Assembly: GCF_040412425.1 (NCBI RefSeq)
Contig: NC_089794.1
Span: 11,421,318-11,485,317, forward strand
Reading direction: 5' to 3'
Origin: Macrobrachium rosenbergii
Taxonomy: Eukaryota > Arthropoda > Malacostraca > Decapoda > Palaemonidae
Length of the DNA stretch: 64,000 bases
Part shown: piece by piece, positions 21,796-37,620 of the stretch
Layout of the letters: each line of letters begins with the position of its first letter
Numbering within the stretch: position 1 is the first letter of the stretch
The notes under the pieces: model-generated
What the model saw: only the letters and a program-made list of their open reading frames with translations
Databases searched by the model: none
Told to the model about the DNA's origin: nothing
Position numbers and translations under genes: made by a program

Positions 21796-22057
21796 ATTTT
21801 ATTTTCTCGCGGTGATAAATGAACATCTCATCTTTTCTCTCACTTAAGTTTTCCGATTTTGTATTTTGCTGGCCTGTGAATTATTATTACTACAGGTATA
21901 TTTTATATGTCATGTACGAAGCGAATTGCATTATTATTTATGTATAAATGATAAGAAATGCAATAATGATGTACTATATAGTTAATGTGATGTCTTCACT
22001 CGTCCTGAATGTACTACTGACCAGATATTGCTCTCCATTGCCAGAATCTTAAAGATG

Positions 22058-22058
<1 letters not shown>
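21796..22058. other. Unassigned sequence
   Basis: A-T-rich sequence (GCATTATTATTTATGTATAA and similar). No gene or repeat family recognised. Confidence 0.4.

Positions 22059-22139
<81 letters not shown>
22059..22139. repeat. (AT)n array
   Basis: About 40 uninterrupted dinucleotide units, ending exactly before the inverted-repeat element at 22192-22376. Confidence 0.95.
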
Positions 22140-22146
<7 letters not shown>

Positions 22147-22191
22147 TTTATCACATACACAATTGTTCTGTGCATTAGTAGAATTACTAAA

Positions 22192-22376
22192 AGGACCTCA
22201 TTCAAACTGGATGGTATCTAATGGAGTATTTATTCAGAAAAAGTTACAAGCTTTCTTGGACAAACAGTCCACATTATCAAGTATCCGTGCAATCAGACTG
22301 TGCGGATTGTATGGATACTTGTAATTTTTTCAGAATAAATACTCCATTAGATACCATCCAGTTAGAATGAGGTCCT
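22192..22376. mobile_element. Small foldback element between two (AT)n arrays
   Basis: Arms of about 60 bp pair AGGACCTCATTCAAACTGGA (22192) with its complement ending AATGAGGTCCT (22376), via GGTATCTAATGGAGTATTTA. Inside, CAAGTATCCGTGCAATC (about 22279) and GGATTGTATGGATACTTG (about 22304) make a second hairpin. It is flanked by (AT)n at 22059-22139 and 22391-22468. No coding capacity. It could be a MITE or half of a larger inverted insertion. Confidence 0.7.
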
Positions 22377-22385
22377 ATTTAACAT

Positions 22386-22538
<153 letters not shown>

Positions 22539-22929
22539 GGTTTATGAATCATGTTTCGATCGCGACTTCAATAGAACACTCCTTATTCATAATCTTGACG
22601 TGATCTCTTTGAGCATAAACTGAATACCTTTCTTGCACGGAGGTCAGAGCTCTTAGGAGGTAAATCAAGTGGTGGAAAACGATGAAAGATAAGAGATGAA
22701 AGTAATCTTTCGTGATTGAGTTGATAGAACAAGAAACTTCGCCTTAACTTTATCGGTGAAGTGTTTTTGGATTTCGGAAAAAGAATTATTTTTTTTTTTT
22801 CGTCGTAGGAATAATGGAATGGAATGGAATATCGAGTTTAGGCCTAAGGCCATGCACTGGGACCTATGAGGTCATTCAGCGCTGGAAAGGAAATTGAGAG
22901 TAGGTAGGTTTGAAAGGTGTAACAGAAGG

Positions 22930-23211
22930 ATAGTATAGTATACCTTAGTTTAACCAGAACACTGAGCTGATTAATAGCTCTCTTAAGGCTGGCCCGAAGA
23001 ATTAGACTTATTTTACGTGGCTAAGAACCGACTGTTTACCTAGCAACGGGACCTACAGCTTATTGTGGAATCCGAACCACATTATACCGAGAAATGAGTT
23101 TCTGCCACCAGAAATAAATTCCTCTAATTCTTCATTGGCCGGCTGGAGAATCGAACGCAGGCCCAGCAAAGTGTTAGTCGGGAACGATATCGACCCGTCC
23201 AACGAGGAACT
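22930..23211 (-). mobile_element. SINE1 copy 2, nested in the dispersed repeat
   Basis: Read on the minus strand, the copy has the head with GCGTTCGATTCTCC (B box), the body with GGATTCCACAATAAGC, and the tail ending in a CTAAGGTATACTATACTAT extension. It is flanked by near-perfect 12-bp direct repeats TGTAACAGAAGG (22918-22929) and TGTAACAGGAGG (23212-23223). The host repeat reads through once the SINE and one duplicate are removed, so SINE1 is the younger of the two. Confidence 0.88.
23145..23156 (-). promoter_or_regulatory. Pol III B box of SINE1 copy 2
   Basis: The minus strand reads GTTCGATTCTCC, close to the Pol III B-box consensus GGTTCGANTCC, at the expected distance from the SINE 5' end. 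Activity of this copy is not implied. Confidence 0.6.
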
Positions 23212-23484
23212 TGTAACAGGAGGAAAACCTCGTTGTTGCACTTGGCAATAATTGTCAATAGAGGAGGAAAGATAATATGGATGGAGGCACAGTAAAAGGA
23301 ATGAAAGGGGCTGCAGCTAGGGGCCGAAGGGACGCTGCAAATACATTGGGATCATGTATATGATACAAGGAACGACAATTATGTCAAGAACTTTGCTGTT
23401 TGATTATTTTGATTAACCAAGTTTTTCATCTAACTGAAGGATATGATCTCATAAACAGTAATATCATTTATATTTCTCCCCACC

Positions 23485-23755
23485 TTTGCCTATTAGTTGG
23501 GTGTGGTTTCATTTCAATTTCTTCATTATTTGATATTTTTACATATATGCCTATTAGTTGGGTATGCTTTCATTTCAGTTTCTTCATTATTTGATATTTT
23601 TACATATATGCCTATTAGTTGGGTATGGTTTCATTTCAATTTCTTCTTTCATTTTCAGTTTCTTCATTATGATATTTGATATTTTTACATATATGCCTAT
23701 TAGTTGGGTATGGTTTCATTTAAATTTCTTCATTATTTGATATTTTTACATATAA
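23485..23755. repeat. 61-bp tandem repeat, about four copies
   Basis: Units read CCTATTAGTTGGGTATGG, TTTCATTTCAATTTCTTC, ATTATTTGATATTTTTAC, ATATATG. Copies start near 23488, 23550, 23611 and 23694. The third carries an extra CTTTCATTTTCAGTTTC insertion. A 61-bp period shifts frame each time, which is why three overlapping short frames appear. Confidence 0.9.
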
Positions 23756-24189
23756 AGTTTGCAATATAAACCAATCTATTTAAAAGTATGTTAATTTCTG
23801 TTTCATGTATTACTTGCACATAAATCCTCATATCTATTAAAATATTAACTATCAAATTATTCAATTAAAGAATTATATTTATATCAGCAAAAGGCTGCAA
23901 ATATGCAACATTGGTTATGAAAATCTAGAAATAAGTCAGCTGTAAGGCCTCACAATTGTACCATAATAGTGATTATACATTTTTCTCAGAAACGTTCATC
24001 ATTCATTTGGCAGTGTTAATATCTACAACAATTTGTCAATCAAAAGCGTTCAGAAATTATTATACTTTAATTAATGGTACTACGCAGATTTTACCGTGAG
24101 TGTCACACATTTAGGTATGACCAATAAAATTCCCTTAAAAGTTTTATCTTATAGGCGTGTAGCACGTAGAATTACTTGCAATTACTTAG

Positions 24190-24190
<1 letters not shown>
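23756..24190. other. AT-rich unassigned sequence
   Basis: No repeat family, domain or long frame recognised between the 61-bp array and the (CT)n array. Confidence 0.4.

Positions 24191-24250
<60 letters not shown>
24191..24250. repeat. (CT)n microsatellite
   Basis: Thirty uninterrupted CT units. Confidence 0.95.
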
Positions 24251-24255
<5 letters not shown>

Positions 24256-24730
24256 ATTCATCAATTTCATCATCGGGTTAATATCGTTTCGTGTCCTTGG
24301 TGTTCAAGCAAGCAGATAAACTTCCTCTGGTGTCATAATTATGAGAATGAGAAGGAGGGACAAAGGTAAACATACATCGGTTTTCTGGAACTTCCTTATT
24401 TTGTTTCCTTGCATCCAAGGTCTTGTGTACACATTTACATGGATAAATAGGTGAGTAACTTGTGGACAAAAACAGTAAAAGTGACAGTGTTTCGTTAACC
24501 AGTATCTTATGGTTTCAGTACGCATATCTAGTGAACCACTGTCGTAAAAGAACTATGCCCTGAGGCGATTTTTGTTAACCACCAAGCACGTTTTCCCTTG
24601 TGTATGGAGGATGCTTGAGGAAAGTGAACTATTTCCCAAGTTCTTTGTGGAGACAGGATTCCCACGAGCTTTTTTTTTTTTCATGCTCTTACGTAACACG
24701 GAATGAAGTGAGTGATACACTTTTCAATAG

Positions 24731-24895
24731 ATGCATTATGGAATTGAAGTTACTGTGCAGAACACTGGCAAAGGTAAAGTAGTCTTCAAGCGTTCATCAA
24801 ATGAAGCAGTGAAGAACTTCGTAGAAAAGTATGATGATGAAGAAGTGAAGATCAATTATAATGAACGTATTAGAATAAAGAACTTAGCTCGGTGA
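24731..24895 (+). CDS. Small open frame of 54 codons, unrecognised
   Basis: From the ATG at 24731, directly after an in-frame TAG, to the TGA at 24893-24895 the frame stays open without repeat structure. The product is basic-acidic mixed (NTGKGKVVFKRS, KYDDEEVKINYNERIRIK), more protein-like in composition than its neighbours. There is no signal peptide or membrane segment, and I recognise no family. A second open stretch of 56 codons follows at 25216-25386 on the same strand. It could be a fragment of a retroposed gene or element, or chance. Confidence 0.25.
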   Translation: MHYGIEVTVQNTGKGKVVFKRSSNEAVKNFVEKYDDEEVKINYNERIRIKNLAR

Positions 24896-25215
24896 TTACA
24901 TGTGTATTAATAAGAAATACTACCATGAGTATTGGAGTAATATGAGAAAATTGGGTCACTGATGCGTAACTGATATCCTGATGGCCTTTTGAAAGGATTG
25001 GTGAACGGAATCAGAACCATAAAAGTGGCTCTGAAAGATAATATACCGTCTTTTACCGAGTTCAGGGGCATAACCTTTCATTGTTATATAAAGGGTAAGG
25101 GAAAACGCGCTTTTATAAGAAACTGACTGTCTCAAAAAAAAAAAAAAAAAAAAAAAGAGTGAGGGCTTCCGCGTAGAAGCAAGCATATTTTAAGAGCACG
25201 CCTTCTCAGCCATGA
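24896..25215. other. Unassigned sequence with a 24-A run
   Basis: An unbroken run of about 24 A at 25134-25157 follows GAAACTGACTGTCTC. A poly-A tail of a processed insertion is possible, but no clear target duplication is seen around it. The rest is unassigned. Confidence 0.4.
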
Positions 25216-25386
25216 TTGCAACGAATAGCTGTTGATGGACAGGCAGGACCAATAGAAGAAAGGACAGCCATAACAGATAGCATTCAGGAAGTCAATGAAG
25301 GAATTTCAGTTACTGTACCCCAGGAACAAGGAGATATCCCTAGTGATAATAGAAGGAAATTAATGAATCAACGTATTGCATTATAA
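25216..25386 (+). CDS. Open stretch of 56 codons, unrecognised
   Basis: Open from just after a TGA (25213) to the TAA at 25384-25386, without an early ATG. The peptide (GQAGPIEERTAITDSI, GISVTVPQEQGDIPSDNRR) is non-repetitive and polar. It is in the same orientation as the 24731 frame but separated by an A run and stops. No family recognised, and it could be chance. Confidence 0.2.
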   Translation: MQRIAVDGQAGPIEERTAITDSIQEVNEGISVTVPQEQGDIPSDNRRKLMNQRIAL

Positions 25387-27965
<2,579 letters not shown>

Positions 27966-27986
27966 TATCTTATCCCCGTTGCATGC

Positions 27987-28878
<892 letters not shown>

Positions 28879-29074
28879 CAATTTCAGTCGACACTACAGC
28901 AATCAAGACTTACACGCCATATTTTACTATGCATCACAGCACATGACTTCAGACAGACAAACATCTTCCACCTAGTTTATTGTATCACATTGCTGATATC
29001 CAGTGCGAATTCCTTGATGCCAACGCAACTCATCATTTCTCCATACCATCAGCCTTTTAAACGACGATTTTTAA

Positions 29075-29416
29075 GGCCGATTCACATCATAACATCATGT
29101 CAGCGACACGTCACGTCACGTCAAAGTACGTGAGAATTTCTTACATGTAATCAAATGGACATGTTCACACCATCAAGTTACGTCACCATCAAGCACACTG
29201 CATCCACCGTCACATCACGACACGTTTTCTTGGAAAGAATATTTTGGCGTGACGTGACGGTGCTTATGCAAGTTTCTTAACGCCAAATCAGTGAGTCACT
29301 GAGGTTGGACACGAACTGAACGGGATTGTGATGGATAATGTGAATACAAGGCACGGCTGATGGGACGGTGATATGACGTGGTGTCGGTGACGTGATGGTA
29401 TAATGTGAATCGGCCT
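29075..29416. mobile_element. MITE with ~45-bp terminal inverted repeats and TTAA flanks
   Basis: The left end is GGCCGATTCACATCATAACA and the right end is the complement, GTATAATGTGAATCGGCC followed by T. Similarity continues inward through GTCAGCGACACGTCACGT versus GTCACCGACACCACGTCA. TTAA lies on both sides (29071-29074 and 29417-29420). The 342-bp interior is rich in TGACGTGACG-type motifs. TTAA suggests piggyBac- or Kolobok-like mobilisation; a TWA target (PIF/Harbinger) fits almost as well. No transposase frame. Confidence 0.75.
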
Positions 29417-29420
29417 TTAA

Positions 29421-29862
<442 letters not shown>

Positions 29863-29900
29863 TTATTTCTCACTAATAATTTACATTATCAATAATATTT

Positions 29901-29921
29901 CTCTCTCTCTCTCTCTCTCCC

Positions 29922-29963
<42 letters not shown>
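29901..29963. repeat. (CT)n microsatellite
   Basis: CT units with two CCC interruptions. Confidence 0.95.
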
Positions 29964-29968
<5 letters not shown>

Positions 29969-30069
29969 TATAATAACTTTCTCATATCACGCAACGAACT
30001 TACGTCTGTAGGCAAATACTTGATTTGTTTCTCTTATCTTCTGAGGGGGTGAGGTCGAAATTCTTGAGT

Positions 30070-30238
30070 CTTCTATCTAATAGAGAATTATTCTTATTTA
30101 TTGCAATTATTCCCCTCCTATTTTTTCTATCTAATAGAGAATTATTCTTATTTATTGCAATTATTCCCCTCCCATTTTTTCTATCTAACAGAGAATTATT
30201 CTTATTTATTGCAATTTTTCCCCTCCCATTTTTATCAT
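30070..30238. repeat. 56-bp tandem repeat, three copies
   Basis: Three copies of TCTATCTAATAGAGAATTAT, TCTTATTTATTGCAATTAT, TCCCCTCCCATTTTT. The third has AACAGAG and a shorter T run. The 73- and 75-codon plus-strand frames here are repeat artefacts. Confidence 0.9.
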
Positions 30239-31164
30239 TTTCTTAACAGCTTACCCAAAACCAAGCTGTTTTTCTTTCTCGAATTCTTCCTTGTTGCTGG
30301 AATGAAAATAATCATTACATTGTTCTAACACCCAAATTCAGGAACGAGATTTTAATGATGCGAGATTTTTACCAGCTATTCAGAATGTGAAGAGCGTTTT
30401 TTAAAAGTTTTTGAAACAAAGTTGTTTTACTCCTGATGTGAATTTCTTAAAACATTTTTTTTCTAAACATTCACGAGAGGAAAAGAAAAGGAATCTGATA
30501 ATTATTTCAAAATCAGGACTTTTCTTTACCTCCCCTCCTAAAAAATTATTGTATTAATATTTTTCGAATCTTTTTGCATTATTCTATTCTTCTTTTCTTT
30601 AAAAAAAAAATAGTATTTTCGTCTTTTTATCGTATAAACCTCATTTACGAAATTAATCCAACATAAAGCTTTCATTTCTACAATATTATATGTCCCCTAA
30701 TGGAATTGTTTTCATTTTCTTCGGGGAAAACCCCTTAAAATTCCCGTCAACTCCCGCGCCCTCTTTTTAATGAAGTTGCTTCCAGATCTCTCCTTAATGA
30801 AATTCCTGGAAAGAGATTCAGCTTCGGCTCTAGTCATGGAATCCAGAGCGACCTTTTGTAATGTCAGTTTTCCACTGCACAGAAATCTTTCAATTGAAAC
30901 ATTGACAGTGTTTTTGTTACGGGTGTGTTCGGAGAAGCTGGCTTACTTGACCTGTAATGAAACCAGTTCACTGTTTATTTTAAATGGAATAGTTTAGTTT
31001 GTTTGCTTATTCATATTAAATTTAGCCGTCGATAAACATCAGCAGCCAATGTCATCGAGGCTAATCGTGATTGGCGGAAGCTCATGTCCAGCATAGGTTG
31101 CAATGATGTCGGCTGTGGATATTTACCGTCAGCTCTGTGGACAACTACAAATAGTCAATTATCA
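30239..31164. other. AT-rich unassigned sequence
   Basis: Contains A- and T-runs and one 75-codon frame (30770-30997) with no recognised domain. Nothing else identified. Confidence 0.4.
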
Positions 31165-31477
31165 GAGCGGGTCTGTCTCGAAAGAGTGACATTTCATAGG
31201 CTGACATAACAGAGGAGTGACATAACAAAGGAGTGACATAAATACCATATTAAAGGAGTGACATTTTATTGGAGTGACATAACGATGAAATGACAAAGTC
31301 ACCAAAAATTAAAAAACTTATTAAATTATTAAGATTTCATTAAAAAACTAGAACCACTGAATTGTTAACATATTTTAAATACTGGTTGGGTGGTTGTCAC
31401 TCCTTTGAAATTTATATTTGAGGTGTCACTCTGTTATGTCACACCTATGACATATCACTCCTTTGAACCGCTCCCAG
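31165..31477. mobile_element. Foldback/MITE-like element with GAGTGACATAACA repeats
   Basis: The left side holds four to five tandem GGAGTGACATAACA-type units starting with GAGCGGGTC and AAAGAGTGACATTTCATAGG. The right side reads TCACTCTGTTATGTCACACC, TATGACATATCACTCC and ends GAACCGCTC, the inverted version. The ~120-bp A-T-rich centre is unpaired. Ends GAGCGG...CCGCTC are symmetrical. A target duplication was not resolved. Confidence 0.6.
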
Positions 31478-32034
31478 CATAGCATAATCTAGCTATGATA
31501 ATATCCATAACTCTTTCATTCTTATTCCAAACTCAGCTTCAGGTAAGCCCACTAGGCGACACTGCTTTATCTGAATGGCTGATCTACTGCCCAATAAATC
31601 TGGCTTTCATTAATGATGTGAAATCCGGATTCAAAGAGAGTTAATTCAAATTTTTAATGGTCTTCATTTGACACATATTTATCAAAGAAGTGTCCTCGAA
31701 ATAGAGAGGTACAAACTACACAAAAACACATTCCTGAACCAGAATTAACAGGTAAATAATAAAACTTCATCTGTAGACAAGCAAAAATCCAATTTCCTAA
31801 GACAGAATATAATAATGAACGTGACGTACTTTCCATATTATCATTCTTGATGTGATTCTTTTCCAGAGTCCTGATCAGATCTTATACCTTGATCTATCAC
31901 CTCCATCGGTGAAATAACTTTCATCTTTTATCTTTCATAATTTTCACTTTCTATTCAAAGAGATTCACTTGACGATAAGGAATGAAGAGTATTCTATTGA
32001 AGTCGATGCCAAACACTGTCCATAAATCTTTTAT
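31478..32034. other. Unassigned sequence
   Basis: No recognised element. A 60-codon minus-strand frame at 31654-31836 has no known domain. Confidence 0.4.
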
Positions 32035-32600
<566 letters not shown>

Positions 32601-34612
32601 TCATGGCCCCATCAGCACTCAACCTATGACCAGGGAGCACCCTGACCCTATCCCCACTCAACCTATGACCAAGGAGCACTCTTGCCCCATCCCCACTCAA
32701 CCTATGACCAGAGAGCACCCTGGCCCCATCACCACTCAACCTATGACCAGGGAGCCCCCCACTCAACCTATGTCAGGGAGGACCATTGCCCCATCACAAT
32801 CAACCTATGCACAGGCCATCCACACTCAACCTATGACCAAGGAGCACCTCAACCTATGACCAATCCCCATTAAACCTATGACCAGGAGCACCCTTGCCCC
32901 ATCCCCATTCAACCTATGACCTGGTCCCATCCCCACTCAACCTATGACCAGGGAGCACCCTGGCCCCATCCCCACTCAACCTATGACCAGCGAGCACCCT
33001 GGCCCAATCCCCACTCAAACTATGACCAGGGAGCACCATTGCCCCATCCCCACTCAACCTATGACAAGGGAGGACCCTTGCCCCATCCACAATCAACCTA
33101 TGCACAGTGAGGATCCTTGCCCCATCCCCACTCAACCTATGACCAGGGAGCACCCTTGCCCCATCCACAATCAACCTATGAACAGGGAGTACTCTGGACC
33201 CATCCCCACTCAACCTATGACCAGGGAGCACCCTTGCCCCATCCCCATTCAACCTATAACCAGGGAGTACCATACCTGACGCAACTTATGACCCATCCCC
33301 ATCTCAACCTATGACCAGGAGCACCCTGGCCCCATCCCCAATCAACCTATGAACAGGAAGCCCCATCCTCACTCACTTTGGCCCCATCCCCATTCAACCT
33401 ATGACCAGGGAGCACCCTGGCCAAATCCCCACTCAACCTATGTCCAGGCAGTAACTTTGTCCCATCCCCACTCAGCCTTTGACCAGGGAGCACTCTGGCC
33501 CCATCCCCATTCAACCTACGACCAGGGAGCACCCTTGCCACATCCCCACTCAACCTATGACCAGGGAACACCCTGGCCCATCCCCATTCAACCTATGACC
33601 AGGGAGCACCCTGGCCACATCCCCACTCAACCTATGACCAGGGAGCATCCTGGCCCCATCCCCACACAACTTATGACCAGGGAGCACCCTGGCCCCATCC
33701 CCACTCAACCTATGACCAGGAAGGACCCTGACCCCATCCCCACTCAACCTATGACCAGGGAGCACCCTTGCCCCATCTCCACTCAACCTATGACCAGGGA
33801 GCACCCTTGCCACATCACCACTCAACCTATGACCAGGGAGCACCCTGGCCCCATCCCCATTCAACCTATGACCAGGGAGCACCCTGGCCCCATCCCCACT
33901 CAACCTATGACCAGGGAGCACCCTGGCCCCATCCCCCCACGCACCCTGGCCCCATCCCCACTCAACTTATGACCAGGGAGCACTTATGACCAGGGAGCAC
34001 CCTTGCCCCATCATCACTCAACCTATGACCAGGAAGCACCCTTGCCCCATCCCCATTCAACCTATGACCAGGGAGCACCCTTGCCCCATCCTCACTCAAC
34101 CTATGACCAAGGAGCACCCTTGCCCCCATCATCACTCAACTCTGACCAGGAAGCACCTTGCCCCATCCCCACTAAACCTATCACTAGGAGTACCCTGGCC
34201 CCATCCCCACTCAACCTATGACCAGGGAGCACCCTGGCCCCATCCCCACTCACCTATGACCAGGGAGCGCCCTTGTTCCATCCCCATCCAACCTATGACC
34301 AGGGAGTATCCTGGCCCCATCCCCACTCAGCCTATATAGCCAGGGATCACCTGTCTATGGCCAGAGAGCACCCTTGCCCCATCCCCACTCAACCTATGAC
34401 CAGGGAGCACCCTTGCCCCATCCCTATTCAACCTATGACCACGGAGCACCCTGGCCCATCCCTACTCAACCTATGACCAGCGAGCACCCTGGCCCATCCC
34501 CACTCAACCTATGACCAGGAAGTACCCTGGCCTCATCCCCACTCAACCTATGACCAGGGAGAACCTTGGGCCCACCCCTACACAACCTATGACAACAGAG
34601 TATTCTGGCTCC
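32601..34612. repeat. 39-bp minisatellite, about 50 copies
   Basis: The unit is CAACCTATGACCAGGGAGC, ACCCTGGCCCCATCCCCACT (39 bp). Because 39 is 13 codons, frames remain open on both strands: plus PMTREHPGPIPTQ repeats (207 codons at 33349-33972) and minus RVLPGHRLSGDGA repeats (123 codons at 33550-33921). Frequent 1-bp and multi-bp indels break every frame within a few hundred bases, and TTGCC/TGGCC variants alternate. This argues against selection for a protein. Confidence 0.92.
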
Positions 34613-35235
34613 GTATCCGCTCTAGCGATGACCAGGGGAACCAAAGAAGGTAAAAGTTTGTTTTCCCAGTGACATCTGTCAAGCCAAGAGTGACTGGGAG
34701 TGAACATGGTACGTACCTCACTGGGAATTCAAGGAGAATCCAGCATAGGTACCTCCATACTTTGGGCTTGATAGTTGCCTCATCAGAGGTGTTCTAAAAG
34801 GAATGAATATGGTGGTATGATGCTGTACTGGTAAGTTACTCTTTGCTGGAAGCCTTCGACTATCATTTGTCATAGAGATTATCAATTATTCATTACACTG
34901 GCATATGCAACAGTTTCTACATAAATCTTTTGGTATGTTTTCTACCTTTTTTCAAGTAAATTAGATAAAATATGACGTCTTCTGTTTCTTGCATTTAGGA
35001 AAGTTCATATTATAAAAAGACCTGTTCTTTCTAAACGGTTTTAGCTCTGTCAGAATATCGCTTATATTCAAATCCCTCAAGCAAGGAAGTTTGTTTCCAA
35101 TTAAATAATGGAAAACACCCGAGTATTAAAAGCCTCAGTTTGATTAATAAATGTATAACACTCTTTTGTACAACTATCTACACCAAAAGATTTCAAGATT
35201 TAAATCGAATGAATATATTATTAAACTGATTGAGC
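34613..35235. other. Unassigned sequence
   Basis: No gene or repeat recognised between the minisatellite and the (AT)n array before the Penelope-like element. Confidence 0.4.
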
Positions 35236-35578
<343 letters not shown>

Positions 35579-37337
35579 GGCAAAGCATCTTCTAATATTA
35601 TAAAATTTTTATTGTGTTCTGTAATCTGAAAACAACGTTTAAAACAATACTTCGTTCATTTTCAAGTCCTGAAAATATAAAATGTCGAAAAGTTATTAAT
35701 GAGTATACATTTATAAAACACTTACAATAAAAATCGAGAATTTTATAAAACCACTAATACTAAAACTTCAAAGGGATGCTGGACGAGTCCACATTTAGAG
35801 CTGGTTTTAATTTTCTAATATACAGAGATTCTGCTAATCAAACATTTTCAGCTATACCTCTAAATATGATATTAAAATCTTCAACATTTACATTAATATT
35901 GCAGACCTCATGGCAGTGGTCCCTTGTGGCTAAATATAAATTCTTCACCAACGGTCTTCCAGTTCTACAACACACCCACTTATGATCATGGAATCTGAAA
36001 TAGTTTTAATAGATGAGTCAACGTATACTAGATGACACTGAAGACATAAATATTTGTATATGATTCCAGATTCATAAGAAGGTGGCAATTTTTCCTTATG
36101 ATTAACAAAATTCTTAATTTTGTAGTTGTTATAGAATATTACTGAAGGGGTGGTTTGTGGAAAATATTTGCTAAAAATTTAATCCATTTTTCTTGAAAAC
36201 TTTGTGCGTTTTGTCGTTCAAGAATGGCATTTTGAAATAGAAAGTCATCTTTCTGGGACCAAGAGGTTTTGGGGATGGTGTGTACATTCTGTTTAAAAAG
36301 ACTCTTAATTTGTTAAAGAACAACTTATCGGTAAAACCACTATCATTAAAAAAAAAACTCTTTAAGAACAACAGTTCTTTTTGAAATAATTCATATGAAT
36401 TGGTAAGTCTAAAGGCTCGAAAAAATAGTGTTAAAAGTATTAAATTCTAATGTCTTATAACAAGCACTGAGAAATTCACCCCTAGACCAGCAAATGTTGG
36501 TTTCCTATAGATCGTAATATTGGAATCAGTAGGGGGCTTTGTCGAAGGACCAAAACGTGGTAATTAGTTGAGAACCATGTAAAAGGTAAATACTTTGTCG
36601 AGAAAAACGAGTACTGTAAATCTAAAAAAAGGTAACTGGCTGTTTTGCTCTAATTCAATGGTGAACTTGATGTTATTCTGCTTTGTATTTATGTAGTTTA
36701 GAAACATGTTAGCTTGCTGCTCGCTCTCGAATATCAAAAAGGTGTCATCCACGTAACGTCGGCGTAATTTAGGTTCAAAGTCAATGGGCCATTGTTCTAA
36801 CCATTCTCTTTCGTATGGCAGAGATCCCATGGCTACTCCGTCTATTTGTTCATAATATTGCCCACTGAATAAAAAGTAAGTGTAGTTTATAGCCAACTCA
36901 ATCAATCTTTTAAACTCGTTCCTTGTGAAGTTACCAACACTTTCGTCGTTATCATAGATTTTGGACGTTAAAATATTGATGGTTTCACTTTTCGGAAAGT
37001 TGGTAAAAGAGAGGAAGTGTCCAAAATGACCATTAAATTGTTTCCCTGGAATTTCATACCTTTTGGTTTGCCAAAAAGTCATATGAATTATGTAAAGTCA
37101 TTCCTAGCATATTTATTAATATAAGGAATGAGATACTTAGCTAGTCTATAATTATGAGTTTTATATGCAGAAAGGACAGGTCTTAGAGGTATACCAAGTT
37201 TATGTACTTTTGGCGAACCGTACATTACGCCCAAGTTTGACCCTGTAGCATATAAGTCTTTGTTTTGTGATTCGCATATTTTGTTTTCATTTTTAAGCTT
37301 CCTTATGTACCGGTTTAGTTTGTCTTCTAATAACATG

Positions 37338-37620
37338 TTGCAGTTCCTCAATGGACAGGTGGGTATCGTTGTCAGCTAGGACTCTGCTGGCCCCGCGTTC
37401 GATTCCCCGACCGGCCAATGAAGAAGTAGAGGAATTTATTTCTGGTGATAGAAATTCATTTCCCGTTATAATGTGGTTCGGATTCCACAATAAGCTGTAG
37501 GTCCCGTTGCTAGGTAACCAATTGGTTCTTAGCCACGTAAAATAAATCTTATCCTTCGGGCCAGCCATAGGAGAGCTGTTAATTAGCTCAGTGGTCTGGT
37601 TAAACTAAGATATACATACT
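37338..37620 (+). mobile_element. SINE1 copy 3, nested in the Penelope RT
   Basis: A 283-bp copy with head TTCCTCAATGGACAGGTG, GTATCGTTGTCAGCTAGG, B box GCGTTCGATTCCCC and GGCCAATGAAGAAG, the common body, and tail TCAGTGGTCTGGTTAAAC plus TAAGATATACATACT. Perfect 10-bp direct repeats TAATAACATG flank it (37328-37337 and 37621-37630). They come from the PLE coding strand, and the RT reading continues across once the SINE and one duplicate are ignored. SINE1 therefore moved after this PLE copy was in place. Confidence 0.92.
37397..37406 (+). promoter_or_regulatory. Pol III B box of SINE1 copy 3
   Basis: GTTCGATTCC is a near-perfect B-box core, the best preserved of the SINE1 copies in the window. 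Confidence 0.65.

Larger units (their letters stand above)
22810..23345 (+). repeat. Dispersed decapod-type repeat, copy 2, split by SINE1
   Basis: The left part (22810-22929) carries GGCCTAAGGCCATGCACTGG, GAGGTCATTCAGCGCTGG and TTTGAAAGGTGTAACAG. The right part (23212-23345) resumes with GTAACAGGAGGAAAACC, then GGCCGAAGGGACGCTGC. The gap is filled by a minus-strand SINE1. Compared with the copy at 21490 the right end is shorter, stopping after GACGCTGCAAATAC. Confidence 0.85.

Noticed and set aside
24896..25215. Processed pseudogene marked by the 24-A run at 25134-25157
   Set aside because: No clear flanking direct repeats and no recognisable parent sequence upstream of the A run.
33349..33972. 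207-codon frame of PMTREHPGPIPTQ repeats as a secreted or mucin-like protein
   Set aside because: The array contains many indels that are not multiples of three, both strands are open, and there is no signal peptide or flanking exon.
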